From Ruegeria atlantica (GTDB lineage Bacteria; Pseudomonadota; Alphaproteobacteria; Rhodobacterales; Rhodobacteraceae): 64,000 nucleotides of DNA. This document shows, one piece after another, positions 1-9,135 of this stretch. The stretch covers positions 186,001-250,000 of the forward strand of contig NZ_WQCF01000004.1 in NCBI RefSeq assembly GCF_013032455.1, read 5' to 3'. Under the pieces are notes generated by a model. That model searched no databases. It saw nothing but the letters and a program-made list of their open reading frames with translations, and was not told the DNA's origin. How positions within the stretch are numbered: position 1 is the first letter of the stretch; the number at the start of each line of letters is the position of its first letter. The position numbers were made by a program, and so were the translations under genes.

Positions 1-1
1 C

Positions 2-355
2 TTCTTTGAAGCCGACACGTATTTCCGGTTCCGTGACGCCTGCGAAAAGGCCGGGATCGACAAGCCAATCGTTCCGGGCATTCTGCCGATCGAGAACTGG
101 AAGGGCGCGCGTAACTTCGCCCGTCGCTGTGGCACTCACATTCCGGCGTGGGTCGAGAATGCCTTTGAAAAGGCGATTCGCGATGATCGTGAGGATCTGC
201 TCGCAACCGCGCTTTGCACTGAGCTGTGCTCGGACCTGATCGACGGCGGCGTGGACAAATTGCACTTTTACACACTGAACCGGCCTGAACTGACGCGGGA
301 TGTGTGTTTTGCTCTGGGCATTACACCAAAAGCGTCCCTGCAGAACGTCGCCTGA
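2..355 (+). CDS. metF: Methylenetetrahydrofolate reductase, C-terminal part
   Basis: The window opens inside this gene; 117 codons remain before TGA. MetF reduces 5,10-methylene-THF to 5-methyl-THF with a flavin cofactor, feeding methionine synthesis in the cytoplasm. The visible part has the family's C-terminal signature: VPGILPIENW, then the helical region with CGTHIPAW, then LCSDLIDGGVDKLHFYTLNRP close to the end, where the last strands of the TIM barrel lie. The end is complete, and a strong terminator follows 26 bases later, so it is the last gene of its unit. The upstream part cannot be judged. Confidence 0.93.
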   Translation, partial: FFEADTYFRFRDACEKAGIDKPIVPGILPIENWKGARNFARRCGTHIPAWVENAFEKAIRDDREDLLATALCTELCSDLIDGGVDKLHFYTLNRPELTRDVCFALGITPKASLQNVA

Positions 356-381
356 TCTGTCATACATCATGATTCATTTTT

Positions 382-415
382 GCCCGGACCCTGCTCAGGC
401 TCCGGGCTTTTCTTT
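382..415 (+). terminator. Rho-independent terminator of metF
   Basis: GCCCGGA (382-388) pairs with TCCGGGC (401-407) across a 12-nt loop and is followed by TTTTCTTT. It lies 26 bases past the metF stop codon and points the same way. Confidence 0.85.
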
Positions 416-568
416 GATGACCACAGAGCAAACGCAAGAAAGCTTTCAACAATACCTCACCCACCTCGCTATTGTTCATCAGCAATCGGCAAATTTCACC
501 AAAGTTTGACAAACTCAGGCGGCCTTACAAACTGACGTTGTAGTGTTTGTTTACGAGTTAATTTGGGT

Positions 569-1222
569 ATGGAGCCTGTTGAGAAAATCAATGCGCGCGC
601 TGACGCGTTTTGGGCTTTGGGGTTGAACCAAAATGCCGGGCCGGACGAAATTCGCGAGGCCTGGCGCCATACCGCATTTCATGCACATCCTGACCACACG
701 AACGGCGATTGCGCCAATTTTGCACGCGCCAAAGAGGCGTATGATTTTCTTCGCCGTGAAGGATTGACGGTGAAAGGGAAAGCAAGCGGCCACCCGCGGC
801 GGCCAAAACTGCGCAAACGTGTGATTGAACTGGAAAGCGCAGATATCGATGCCTGCCGCGAGCTTCTGATTACAGCGCTGGTACATGACGCGGAAAACAG
901 TGATACGCAATCTGAGACGCACAGCACATCAGACGCGGACCATATTCCCGAAGCCGTCGGCTTCTATGGTCGTAACCTGACCTATTTTGTCTCTACCCCC
1001 GTACAAGAAGGGGCCAACCGGGTGGCGCTTCCGACCTCATTTCTGGCGTCGGCTCGACAAATGGAAACCGAAGTACTGAATTTCCGCTCCAATGGAACTG
1101 GCGGTGGCGAGGTCGTGGTGCCGGAAAACATTACAGCGCGTAAATTCCCCGGAGCCAAAAGTGTCCGTATCAAATTTGAGGCGGACCAGCAGATGCGGGA
1201 TGATTTCTGGCTGGTAGGTTAA
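569..1222 (+). CDS. J-domain (DnaJ-like) protein
   Basis: A 217-residue protein with an N-terminal J-domain: helix II, the HPD tripeptide at residues 40-42 (HAHPDHT), then helix III (FARAKEAYDFLRREG). J-domains stimulate the ATPase of DnaK-type Hsp70s through HPD. The remaining ~150 residues lack the Gly/Phe region, zinc fingers and C-terminal substrate domain of true DnaJ, so it is a class C-type J-protein with an unknown client. An in-frame TTG at 563 could start two codons earlier; ATG 569 is preferred, although neither has a strong ribosome site. It stands alone between two terminators. Confidence 0.8.
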   Translation: MEPVEKINARADAFWALGLNQNAGPDEIREAWRHTAFHAHPDHTNGDCANFARAKEAYDFLRREGLTVKGKASGHPRRPKLRKRVIELESADIDACRELLITALVHDAENSDTQSETHSTSDADHIPEAVGFYGRNLTYFVSTPVQEGANRVALPTSFLASARQMETEVLNFRSNGTGGGEVVVPENITARKFPGAKSVRIKFEADQQMRDDFWLVG

Positions 1223-1223
1223 A

Positions 1224-1252
1224 AAAACCCGGCCTGGTGATGGCCGGGTTTG
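1224..1252. terminator. Bidirectional terminator between convergent genes
   Basis: AACCCGGCC (1226-1234) pairs with GGCCGGGTT (1242-1250) across 7 bases. An A-run precedes it and T's follow, so it can serve the J-domain gene (+) and, less perfectly, the YHS gene (-) that converges on it. Confidence 0.8.
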
Positions 1253-1270
1253 TTATTGGTGAGTGGTGGT

Positions 1271-1789
1271 TTAGTTTGAAACCGGGCCTTCCGAAGTGAA
1301 TTTCGGAATAACGCTGGTCGATGCGTCATCACCTTCGATCCCCGGCCAGTTGCCCTCGGCCAGATTGATGTTGCCAGGGATATCTTCTTCAAAAAATCCG
1401 ACAACAACATCAGTGATGTTCAGGTACAGCTTATCATCGACAATCCGCCATAGGTTAGGATTTGCTGGAACCTTGCCGCCCCGCGATACACCATAGGCGC
1501 AGTGGCCGTCATAGGCCGGTGCGTAATAGGCCGGGTTCGCAAGGAACTTGTCGCGGTTCTCTTCACTCGAAAACGCCCAAGTGGCGCCGTTATAGTCTGC
1601 GGTAATGCTGGAATTGCCGCGTACAGCTTCAGGCTGATCTTGGCCAACCGGTGCCTGATCCAGGCTGCGGTAAGCAACTACGTCATAACCCGAGACTGCA
1701 TACCCAGTGCCGTCTACATACTGATCACCAGCAAATGCTGGCACAGCAAGGGTCAGTGCAGTCGCAATTGTCAGGGCAAATCGTTTCAT
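1271..1789 (-). CDS. Exported YHS-domain protein
   Basis: 172 residues starting with a clear Sec signal peptide (MKRFALTIATALTLAVPAFA, predicted cut after AFA). The mature part is a YHS domain: VSGYDVVAYRS near the start, then W-x-F-SSEENRDKFLANPAYYAPAYDGHCAYGVSRG. YHS domains are associated with metal handling; this periplasmic version is common in marine bacteria but its function is not settled. The start at 1789 is supported by the signal peptide and by AAGGA upstream (rc of 1798-1802); a longer open frame upstream has no signal features. It is divergent from the glutathione transferase gene. Confidence 0.85.
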   Translation of the reverse strand: MKRFALTIATALTLAVPAFAGDQYVDGTGYAVSGYDVVAYRSLDQAPVGQDQPEAVRGNSSITADYNGATWAFSSEENRDKFLANPAYYAPAYDGHCAYGVSRGGKVPANPNLWRIVDDKLYLNITDVVVGFFEEDIPGNINLAEGNWPGIEGDDASTSVIPKFTSEGPVSN

Positions 1790-2020
1790 GTGGTTAATCC
1801 TTTTGTCCTTGGTTTTGGCGCTTGCTGAGAGGATAGGTATTTTCGCCCCAATGGGCAGTCCACCTCGCGCCGCTGTGACCGCGAATGCAGAAACGTGAGA
1901 GGTTCGGTCCCGATTGTTACAAAACTGCCCCGACATCCGGGGGTTGGACTCGGGGCATTGCAACATTACCTGTTGAAGCGGACGGTCAATTCACTCGAAC
2001 TTTGCTGAGAAAGATAACAG

Positions 2021-2899
2021 ATGAGCGAGCTACCCTCATACACGCCCCCAACGGTCTGGACTTGGGACAGCGAAAGCGGCGGACGTTTTGCCAATATCAA
2101 CCGCCCCATTGCTGGAGCAACCCACGACGAGGATCTGCCGGTTGGGAAGCACCCATTGCAGCTTTATTCTCTTGCCACGCCTAATGGCGTCAAAGTCACC
2201 GTGATGTTGGAAGAGCTGCTGGCCTTGGGTCACGACGAGGCCGAATACAATGCGTGGCTGATCGACATTGGTGAGGGCGATCAGTTCAGCTCGGGCTTTG
2301 TCGAAGCCAACCCGAACTCGAAAATCCCGGCACTGTGGGATCGTTCGGGGGATGAGCCTGTGCGCGTGTTCGAAAGCGCGTCGATCCTGTTTCATCTGGC
2401 CGAAAAGTTCGACGCTTTCCTACCAAAATCGGGGCCTGAACGGACCGAGGTTATGAACTGGGTGTTCTGGCAGATGGGCAGCGCGCCGTATCTGGGCGGC
2501 GGGTTTGGCCATTTCTACGCCTATGCCCCTGAAAAGTGGGAATATCCGATCAACCGCTTCACCATGGAAACCAAACGGCAATTGGACGTTCTGGATCGGC
2601 AACTGGAAGGTAAGACCTTTATCACGGGTGATGATTATACCATCGCCGACATGGCAATCTGGCCCTGGTACGGTCAACTGGTTCTAGGCCGCCTCTACAG
2701 CGCAGCCGAGTTCCTGGACGCGGGCTCCTATAAAAACGTAGTGCGTTGGGCCAAGGAAATTGATGAACGTCCCGCCGTTCAGCGTGGCCGCATGGTCAAC
2801 CGTTCGTTCGGCGAACCGCACACACAGCTGCACGAACGCCACGATGCAATCGACTTTGAAACCCGCACACAGGACAAGCTGGAACAAGCCGCGGAATAA
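2021..2899 (+). CDS. yghU: YghU-type glutathione S-transferase
   Basis: 292 residues, matching the usual ~288 of YghU, a glutathione-dependent disulfide-bond oxidoreductase of the cytosol. The long N-terminal extension (SYTPPTVWTWD) is typical. The thioredoxin-like domain (about 45-130) holds LYSLATPNGVKVTVMLEELL, the NPNSKIPAL loop with the cis-Pro, and the glutathione-binding ESASILFHLAEKF. The all-helical domain follows with GDDYTIADMAIWPW. YghU binds two glutathiones and reduces disulfides and organic hydroperoxides rather than conjugating. It is monocistronic. Confidence 0.92.
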   Translation: MSELPSYTPPTVWTWDSESGGRFANINRPIAGATHDEDLPVGKHPLQLYSLATPNGVKVTVMLEELLALGHDEAEYNAWLIDIGEGDQFSSGFVEANPNSKIPALWDRSGDEPVRVFESASILFHLAEKFDAFLPKSGPERTEVMNWVFWQMGSAPYLGGGFGHFYAYAPEKWEYPINRFTMETKRQLDVLDRQLEGKTFITGDDYTIADMAIWPWYGQLVLGRLYSAAEFLDAGSYKNVVRWAKEIDERPAVQRGRMVNRSFGEPHTQLHERHDAIDFETRTQDKLEQAAE

Positions 2900-2939
2900 A
2901 TTCGAGCGGCCCCGCGACTCAGAGGGTCGCTGGGCTGGC

Positions 2940-3728
2940 TTACTTTAGGATCGGAGGTTTGTCCGGATCACTGCCCGGCGTGACCCTCTCGACACTGTGC
3001 TTCGCTGGCTGAGGCAGATCGAATTTCAGGCCAACCCGCGCCAGTACGGCCGTCGCAGGATCATGCGGGCCGAAGAACCCCACATCCATCGCTCCGGCTT
3101 CGATACCGGAAAAGGTCAACGCCTCAGACGCGGCTTTGGCCAAAGCTGATTGAGCGCCATCAACTGCACCGACGAAACCCAGCATGTGGCCCGAGCCGCC
3201 CTCGTCCGTCTTGGTTCCGACCAGAAAGGCAGCTTCGGCCAGGCCAACCGCTGTGGCGAGTTTCGCATCCAGCGCTTTCAACAGTTCATCTGGCAGGCCA
3301 ACAGGCGGTAGGAACTCGGCCAGGCGTTGCTGCACTTCTTCCGGGGCGTGCTCCAACGTAGTAGCGAGCCATGCCAGTGCATCGGACGGGATAAGCATCG
3401 ACGACGGTGCAACCTCAAGGTTCAGGCCCAGCCCGATGCCTTGCCCAGCCAGCATTGCGGATAGCACCCGCCCCGACAATGCAACATAAGGCACTGGACG
3501 TTCTGCAAAACGGGACAGCCGGTCCTCGCGATCAAAGGCCAGGACAAAGCGACCATCGGCCACATCGAACAACTCGGGCGTTATGTTTTCACCCTGTGCC
3601 TCTTCCGCCAACAACAGGAACAGCTCGCTATCGGCGAGGCGTTCAAAGAACCGCAGGCGCGCCACGTCATCCTGTGGGTTGGCCTCCATTTCAGCCTGTG
3701 CGGCATCAATAGCCGTAGTTTCAGACAT
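2940..3728 (-). CDS. SseB-family protein
   Basis: 262 residues beginning MSETTAIDAAQAEMEANP. It has the SseB N-terminal pattern (RLRFFERLADSELFLLL ... RFVLAFDREDRLSRFAE), followed by a C-terminal half like the SseB C-terminal domain. No enzymatic residues are known for the family. The start at 3728 overlaps the stop of the upstream UDG-like gene by 8 bases, indicating translational coupling; the longer frame starting at 3752 would overlap further and begins with Cys-rich sequence unlike the family. Confidence 0.8.
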   Translation of the reverse strand: MSETTAIDAAQAEMEANPQDDVARLRFFERLADSELFLLLAEEAQGENITPELFDVADGRFVLAFDREDRLSRFAERPVPYVALSGRVLSAMLAGQGIGLGLNLEVAPSSMLIPSDALAWLATTLEHAPEEVQQRLAEFLPPVGLPDELLKALDAKLATAVGLAEAAFLVGTKTDEGGSGHMLGFVGAVDGAQSALAKAASEALTFSGIEAGAMDVGFFGPHDPATAVLARVGLKFDLPQPAKHSVERVTPGSDPDKPPILK

Positions 3729-4308
3729 CCAGAACCTCTTGCACCCGCGCACGCAGAACCGGCAGCAGTTCCGCTTCGAACCACGGGTTTTTCTTCAGCC
3801 ATGCCGTATTCCGCCAGGATGGATGAGGCAAGGGGAAGACGCGCGGCGCATGGTCTCGCCAATTGCTAACGGTTTCAGTAACGGCAGTGCGCAGGCCAAG
3901 GTGGTATTTGTGCGCGTGCCCCCCGACCAGCACGGTCAGAGGCACCTCGCCCAAATTCTCCATTACCCGGCCATGCCATGTCTTCCCGCAGATAGGCGGC
4001 GGGGGCAGGTCAGCCTTGCGCTCATTATACCCCGGAAAACAAAAGGCCATTGGGACGATCGCAACGCGGGCACGGTCGTAGAACACGGTCTCGTCAATTC
4101 CCAACCATTCACGCAGGCGGTCGCCTGACGGGTCCGTGAATGGACGACCTGATGCATGAACTCGCGCTCCGGGCGCCTGTCCAGCAATCAGCAATCGCGC
4201 GCCGGGCCGGAACCAGACCACAGGGCGGGGCTCATGCGCAGTATGCGTCGCGCGAAATTTGTCCGCGCAAATACGACAGGACTCTATCTCTTTCTGCAGC
4301 GAATTCAT
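3721..4308 (-). CDS. Uracil-DNA glycosylase superfamily protein
   Basis: 195 residues. Superfamily motifs are visible: motif 1 IAGQAPGARVHASGRPF (with GQAPG in place of the usual GxxPG) followed by D-P-SGDRLREWL, and motif 2 PLPHPSWRN near the end. An N-terminal CRIC pair (C11, C14) resembles part of the iron-sulfur cluster ligands of family 4/5 enzymes, but I cannot place all four ligands. Role inferred: base-excision repair or a related nucleic-acid function. It is first of a two-gene unit with the SseB-like gene. Confidence 0.75.
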   Translation of the reverse strand: MNSLQKEIESCRICADKFRATHTAHEPRPVVWFRPGARLLIAGQAPGARVHASGRPFTDPSGDRLREWLGIDETVFYDRARVAIVPMAFCFPGYNERKADLPPPPICGKTWHGRVMENLGEVPLTVLVGGHAHKYHLGLRTAVTETVSNWRDHAPRVFPLPHPSWRNTAWLKKNPWFEAELLPVLRARVQEVLDV

Positions 4309-4539
4309 TGGATCGCAATGCTTCCTGTATCAAATTGGTTGACGGTCAGAATGAAAGATAGTCAACGCGCAGCCCGGGTCCAACCAGCGCAAAAGTCACA
4401 AAACCGAATGAGGACTTGGACGCGCATTGAACATTTGTTTCATAATTCGACATAATGTAGCCAACGTGGACCAATAAATTAGCCGCTTGCACCCAACCAA
4501 AGCGGTATACCAAACATACGCCAGAGCAGCAGGCCGGGA

Positions 4540-5199
4540 ATGCTTGAGTTTGAAAATGTCAGTAAGTCCTTTTGGACCGGGACGCGCCGCAAGGTGATCC
4601 TGGACCGGGTCTCGTTCCGGATTGAACTGGGCCGGTCCATCGGCATTCTCGCACCAAACGGAACTGGCAAGACGACCCTCATCAACATGATGGCCGGTCT
4701 GGAAAAGCCGGATGAAGGCGTAATTCGGAAAGACTGCCGGATCTCATTCCCGATGGGATTTTCCGGCGGCGTGGTCAAGAAGCTGTCGGCCCTGGAAAAC
4801 GCACGCTACATCGCCAAGATCTATGGGATGGATCCCGATTATGTCGAAGCCTACTGCAGTTGGCTGTGCGGTCTTGGCGAATATTTCAATCAGCCACTGG
4901 GGACTTACTCATCCGGTATGCGGGCGCGATTCACATTTGCCCTTATGCTGGCGCTGGACTTTGACATGTACCTGATTGACGAGGGCATGCCCGCAACAAC
5001 CGATGTCGAGTTCAACAGAAAAGCGGGCGATATACTGAGGGAACGGTTGCGCACAACGACACTGGTGATCGTATCTCACAGCCCTGAAGTTCTGGAAAAA
5101 TTTGCACAGCAGGCCGCTGTTTTAGTGGATGGTCAGCTGTATATGTTCGACACCTTGGAAGAGGCAAAACAGTTATATGACTACCAAGCCCAAGGCTAA
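4540..5199 (+). CDS. kpsT: Capsule polysaccharide export ABC transporter, ATPase (KpsT-like)
   Basis: 219 residues, the same length as E. coli KpsT. Walker A is APNGTGKTT, the ABC signature YSSGMRARF, Walker B MYLIDEGM, and the switch His lies in VSHSPE. KpsT powers export of Kdo-linked (group 2) capsular polysaccharide through the inner membrane with its partner KpsM. The next gene, kpsE, overlaps by 23 bases. No kpsM is present: upstream lie 231 bases without a gene, then an unrelated gene on the other strand. The permease must be elsewhere if the system works. Confidence 0.88.
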   Translation: MLEFENVSKSFWTGTRRKVILDRVSFRIELGRSIGILAPNGTGKTTLINMMAGLEKPDEGVIRKDCRISFPMGFSGGVVKKLSALENARYIAKIYGMDPDYVEAYCSWLCGLGEYFNQPLGTYSSGMRARFTFALMLALDFDMYLIDEGMPATTDVEFNRKAGDILRERLRTTTLVIVSHSPEVLEKFAQQAAVLVDGQLYMFDTLEEAKQLYDYQAQG

Positions 5200-6751
5200 G
5201 AAATACCGCTGGCGCCGTAATCGTCAGGAATCGGGATCTGCGGATGCCCGTGCGGATGCAATGTCACGCATCAGAAACGCGATGCAGCCGTCCGACGCGG
5301 CAAATGACCCACAACCAGCCACCGACATCGACGCAATCAAGCGTGAGGGGCTGACTGGGCGGCAACTGCGTATTGCGCGCCGTCTGGCGCAGAAAAACGG
5401 TCTTGCTGCGACATCGGATTACGACGCCGTGCGCCTGTTGCGTCAAAAAGGGATCGACCCGTTCGCACGGGCAAATCTGCTGGACTTGGCGACAGAAAAG
5501 AAAGGCGCGGCAGATCAGGCAAAAGACAAGATCACCATCCAGCTGCCGCAGACGATCAAGCAACCAACTCATGATCTACCCGGTCCCGAGTTGAGCCCGG
5601 CAGAACGCCGCAATCTGGAAATTGGTGAAATTCAAAGGGACATTGCCCGGCGGCGCAAACGCAAGTTGTTTGCCCTTTTTGCGCGCTTGGCAGCATTTGT
5701 TCTGCTGCCCACTTTGATTGTGGGCGTGTACTTCTATCGGATTGCAACCCCGATGTACGCAAGCGATTCCGCCTTTTCGATTCTGCAGGCAGATGGCGGT
5801 GGGGCTTCGTTCCGCGGCTTCCTTGCGGGCACGCAATACGCCACCGCACAGGATTCGGTTGCCACTCAGGAATTCATGGAATCAAAGGACGCCCTACTCC
5901 GGCTAGAGCGGGACACGAATTTCTCGGAGATTTTCAAGCAGGAATGGATTGACCCCATTCAGCGCTTGCCACAGGACGCGACACTGGAAGACACCTACAA
6001 GCTGTTCAGGCGAATGATTACCATCGGCTATGACCCAAGCGATGGCATTATCCGGATGGAAGTCGCGGCACCTGCGCCTGAGATTTCGGTCGAGCTCTCC
6101 AAATTATTGCTGTCCTACGCAGAAGAAACGATCAATGGTCTGACCGAGTTAAAACGCGATGATCAGATGCGTGAGGCAATTTCCGGCTTTGAAATGGCCC
6201 AGGAAGAACGCCGGAAAGCGCAGGAGCAGTTGATAGACCTTCAATTGCAGGGGGCAGTGCTGGACCCGGAAAACGTTCTTGCCGGTCTGCGAGGGCGCAT
6301 CAACGCGATCGAGATCGAGTTGCAGGAGAAAAAGCTGCAACTGGCCGCGCTACTGGACAACTTGCGCCCGAACCAAGCCAAGGTAGATGGAGTCCGCGCA
6401 GACATTCAAAGGCTTGAGGTAGTGCTGGCCGGGCTGAACGAGGAAATGCTTGATGCGTCGGCAGGCGAAAACTCGCTGGCGCGCTTGAGCGTGCGAATTC
6501 AAATGGCTCAGGCTGACCTCGTTGCCCGGGACATGATGCTGCAGACGGCCATGGAACAAATGGAATCCACCCGGACCGAGGCGAACCGAAAAGTGCGCTA
6601 TCTGACGGTGTCGGTGAACCCGGTCGCCAGCGAAGAACCCACCTATCCGCGAAAGTTCGAAAATACGATTTTGGCTTTCCTGTTGTTTGCTGGTATTTAC
6701 CTGATGATCTCGCTTACCGCGTCGGTCCTTCGTGAACAGGTATCCTCGTAA
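5177..6751 (+). CDS. kpsE: Capsule export inner-membrane protein (KpsE/BexC family)
   Basis: 524 residues. KpsE is a polysaccharide co-polymerase-like inner-membrane protein that links the KpsMT transporter to the outer-membrane channel KpsD/Wza. Two membrane segments bracket a periplasmic domain: LFARLAAFVLLPTLIVGVYF (about residue 165-185) and ILAFLLFAGIYLMISL at the C-terminus; a long coiled coil (EEERRKAQEQLIDLQ ... EIELQEKKLQLAAL) lies between them. An N-terminal cytosolic extension of ~150 basic and charged residues is absent from the ~380-residue E. coli protein. ATG 5177 overlaps kpsT by 23 bases and fits coupling; a longer frame from 5129 is only the shadow of kpsT. Confidence 0.85.
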   Translation: MTTKPKAKKYRWRRNRQESGSADARADAMSRIRNAMQPSDAANDPQPATDIDAIKREGLTGRQLRIARRLAQKNGLAATSDYDAVRLLRQKGIDPFARANLLDLATEKKGAADQAKDKITIQLPQTIKQPTHDLPGPELSPAERRNLEIGEIQRDIARRRKRKLFALFARLAAFVLLPTLIVGVYFYRIATPMYASDSAFSILQADGGGASFRGFLAGTQYATAQDSVATQEFMESKDALLRLERDTNFSEIFKQEWIDPIQRLPQDATLEDTYKLFRRMITIGYDPSDGIIRMEVAAPAPEISVELSKLLLSYAEETINGLTELKRDDQMREAISGFEMAQEERRKAQEQLIDLQLQGAVLDPENVLAGLRGRINAIEIELQEKKLQLAALLDNLRPNQAKVDGVRADIQRLEVVLAGLNEEMLDASAGENSLARLSVRIQMAQADLVARDMMLQTAMEQMESTRTEANRKVRYLTVSVNPVASEEPTYPRKFENTILAFLLFAGIYLMISLTASVLREQVSS

Positions 6752-6756
6752 GACAC

Positions 6757-7590
6757 ATGAAACATGTAAAAATCTCCGATCTCACGGTCGGCAATGATCT
6801 GCCTCTGACGATCATCGCCGGCCCCTGCCAGCTTGAAACCGCCGATCACGCCCAAATGATCGCGGGTAAAATGAAAGAAGCCTGCGATGCAGCAGGGGCG
6901 CAGTATGTCTTTAAGGCGTCGTATGACAAAGCGAACCGCACATCTTTGTCGGGCAAGCGTGGCATGGGCATTGATGCCGGGCTGAAGGTTCTGGACGACA
7001 TCCGAAAGACGATGGGCATACCCGTCCTGACCGATGTGCATTCCGAGGCGCAATGCGCCATCGCCGCCGATGCAGTGGATGTTCTGCAAATCCCGGCCTT
7101 CCTGTGCCGCCAAACCGATATGCTGCTGGCTGCTGGCAACACAGGCGCCGTGATCAACGTCAAGAAAGGTCAATTCCTCGCCCCTTGGGAAATGGGTAAT
7201 ATCGTCGACAAGGTCGAAAGCACAGGCAACAAGAACATCCTTTTGACCGAGCGCGGAACCTCGTTTGGCTACAACACATTGGTCGCCGATATGCGGGGAC
7301 TGCCGCAGATGGCCAAGACCGGATATCCTGTCATCATGGACGCGACGCATTCGGTTCAGCAACCCGGCGGCAAAGGTGGCTCATCCGGAGGCCAGCGCGA
7401 ATTCGCACCGGTCATGGCGCGCGCCGCGGTTTCGCTTGGCATCGGGGCGGTATTTATCGAAACGCATCAGGATCCGGACGCCGCACCATCTGATGGGCCT
7501 AACATGATCCCTCTGGATCAGATGCCGCAACTTGTTGATACTCTGATGCGCTTTGATGCGCTTGCCAAAGCCAACCCGATACAGATTTGA
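6757..7590 (+). CDS. kdsA: 3-deoxy-8-phosphooctulonate synthase
   Basis: 277 residues. KdsA condenses phosphoenolpyruvate with arabinose-5-phosphate to Kdo-8-phosphate. Signatures: IAGPCQLE at the start, FKASYDKANRTS (substrate loop with Lys and Asn), LTDVH, LQIPAFLCRQTD, KKGQFLAPWEM, LTERGTSFGYNTLV, MDATHSVQQPGG and IETHQDPDAAPSDGPNM. It starts 5 bases after kpsE, in an operon with capsule export genes, so its Kdo may serve the capsule linker as well as LPS. Confidence 0.95.
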   Translation: MKHVKISDLTVGNDLPLTIIAGPCQLETADHAQMIAGKMKEACDAAGAQYVFKASYDKANRTSLSGKRGMGIDAGLKVLDDIRKTMGIPVLTDVHSEAQCAIAADAVDVLQIPAFLCRQTDMLLAAGNTGAVINVKKGQFLAPWEMGNIVDKVESTGNKNILLTERGTSFGYNTLVADMRGLPQMAKTGYPVIMDATHSVQQPGGKGGSSGGQREFAPVMARAAVSLGIGAVFIETHQDPDAAPSDGPNMIPLDQMPQLVDTLMRFDALAKANPIQI

Positions 7591-7605
7591 TGATTGAGAT
7601 TTGAA

Positions 7606-9102
7606 ATGACCAAACCCATCCCCGAGGTGAATCCAAATACCTGGAGTTTTCTGCGAGACCCCATGATCAAGCCCACGGGGTTTCGCGAATATGACGCCCG
7701 CTGGAAATACCCGGATGAGATCAACCTACCCGGCATGACCGCTTTGGGATTGGGTTTGGGCACACAGATTCGCAAACGTGGGATCGAACCTGTGATTGCG
7801 GTCGGAAATGACTATCGCGACTATTCTCTGGCCATCAAAAACGCACTGATCCTAGGGCTGATGCAGGCGGGCATTCAGGTGAAGGATATCGGTCCTGCTC
7901 TTAGCCCGATGGCCTACTTTGCCCAATTCCATTTGAATGTTCCGGCAGTGGCCATGGTCACGGCCAGCCACAATCCCAACGGTTGGACCGGTGTTAAGAT
8001 GGGTTTTGAGCGCCCGCTCACCCACGGCCCGGATGAAATGTCGGAACTGCGCGATATCGTTCTGAACGGCGAAGGCGTGCCTCATGAAGGTGGATCGTAT
8101 GAGTTCGTCGACGGTGTGAAAGAGGCTTATATCGACGATCTGGTTGGGGATTTCAAAATGTCCCGCCCGCTCAAGGTTGTGTGCGCGACGGGTAACGGCA
8201 CGGCCTCGGCCTTTGCGCCTGAGATTTTTGAACGGATGGGCGTTGAAGTTGTGCCCAGCCATAACCGGCTGGATTACACCTTCCCCAATTACAACCCCAA
8301 CCCCGAGGCGCTGGAGATGTTGCACGACATGTCCGACACCGTGAAATCCAGTGGTGCGGATCTGGCGCTTGGGTTTGATGGCGACGGAGATCGTTGCGGT
8401 GTTGTTGATGATGAGGGCGAGGAGATTTTCGCAGATAAGGTCGGTGTCATCATGGCCCGTGATCTGGCCAAGCTGTACCCGAACTCGACCTTCGTGGCCG
8501 ATGTGAAATCGACGGGCCTGTTCGCCAGCGACCCCGAGTTGCAGGCGCATGGCGTCAAAGCCGATTACTGGAAAACCGGCCACAGCTACATGAAACGCAG
8601 GGTGAAAGAGATCAATGCTCTGGCCGGGTTTGAGAAGTCGGGCCACTACTTTTTGGCCGAACCGATCGGGCGTGGTTATGACTGCGGAATGCGGGTGGCC
8701 GTAGAAATCTGCAAACTAATGGACCGCAATCCGGACAAAAGCATGTCGGACCTGCGCAAAGCGCTGCCAAAAACATGGGCGACGCCGACCATGTCGCCCT
8801 ATGCCGCCGATACCGAGAAATATGACATCCTCGAGCGTCTGGTGGAAAAGCTGGTTGCTAAGGCCGACGCGGGCGAGGCCTTGGCGGGCCGCGAGATCAA
8901 AGATGTTGTTACCGTGAACGGTGCGCGGGTCATTCTGGACAATGGCAGCTGGGGTCTGGTGCGTGCTTCGTCTAACACACCAAACCTTGTTGTGGTCTGC
9001 GAAAGTAGCGAGAGCGAAGAAGAAATGCGCGCCATTTTTGCCGACATTGACGCCGTCATCCGGACCGAGCCCGGCGTTGGGGATTACGATCAGACGATTT
9101 GA
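7606..9102 (+). CDS. Phosphomannomutase/phosphoglucomutase
   Basis: 498 residues of the alpha-D-phosphohexomutase family, which interconverts hexose 1- and 6-phosphates for nucleotide-sugar synthesis. Domain 1 has the phospho-serine loop VTASHNPNGWTGVK; domain 2 has the Mg-binding GFDGDGDRCGVVDD; domain 3 has the sugar-specificity loop GFEKSGHYFL; domain 4 has the phosphate-binding ASSNTPNLVVVCES. EKSGH in the specificity loop suits both glucose and mannose substrates. ATG 7606 is preferred to an in-frame TTG at 7594; it lies 15 bases after kdsA and is the last gene of the capsule unit. Confidence 0.9.
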   Translation: MTKPIPEVNPNTWSFLRDPMIKPTGFREYDARWKYPDEINLPGMTALGLGLGTQIRKRGIEPVIAVGNDYRDYSLAIKNALILGLMQAGIQVKDIGPALSPMAYFAQFHLNVPAVAMVTASHNPNGWTGVKMGFERPLTHGPDEMSELRDIVLNGEGVPHEGGSYEFVDGVKEAYIDDLVGDFKMSRPLKVVCATGNGTASAFAPEIFERMGVEVVPSHNRLDYTFPNYNPNPEALEMLHDMSDTVKSSGADLALGFDGDGDRCGVVDDEGEEIFADKVGVIMARDLAKLYPNSTFVADVKSTGLFASDPELQAHGVKADYWKTGHSYMKRRVKEINALAGFEKSGHYFLAEPIGRGYDCGMRVAVEICKLMDRNPDKSMSDLRKALPKTWATPTMSPYAADTEKYDILERLVEKLVAKADAGEALAGREIKDVVTVNGARVILDNGSWGLVRASSNTPNLVVVCESSESEEEMRAIFADIDAVIRTEPGVGDYDQTI

Positions 9103-9111
9103 TTGGGAGCT

Positions 9112-9130
9112 GGGGCGCCTTCGGCGCCCC
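9112..9130. terminator. Hairpin at the end of the capsule operon
   Basis: GGGGCGCC (9112-9119), a TTC loop, then GGCGCCCC: a perfect 8-bp stem located between the convergent mutase and AsmA stop codons. It has no T-run on either strand, so it may be a weak or factor-assisted terminator. Confidence 0.5.
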
Positions 9131-9135
9131 ACCCC

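Noticed and set aside
9112..9130. Considered a further copy of the 50-nt dispersed element
   Set aside because: It has only a GC hairpin; the GGAGTATTT core and AAAGATGAAGC end are missing.
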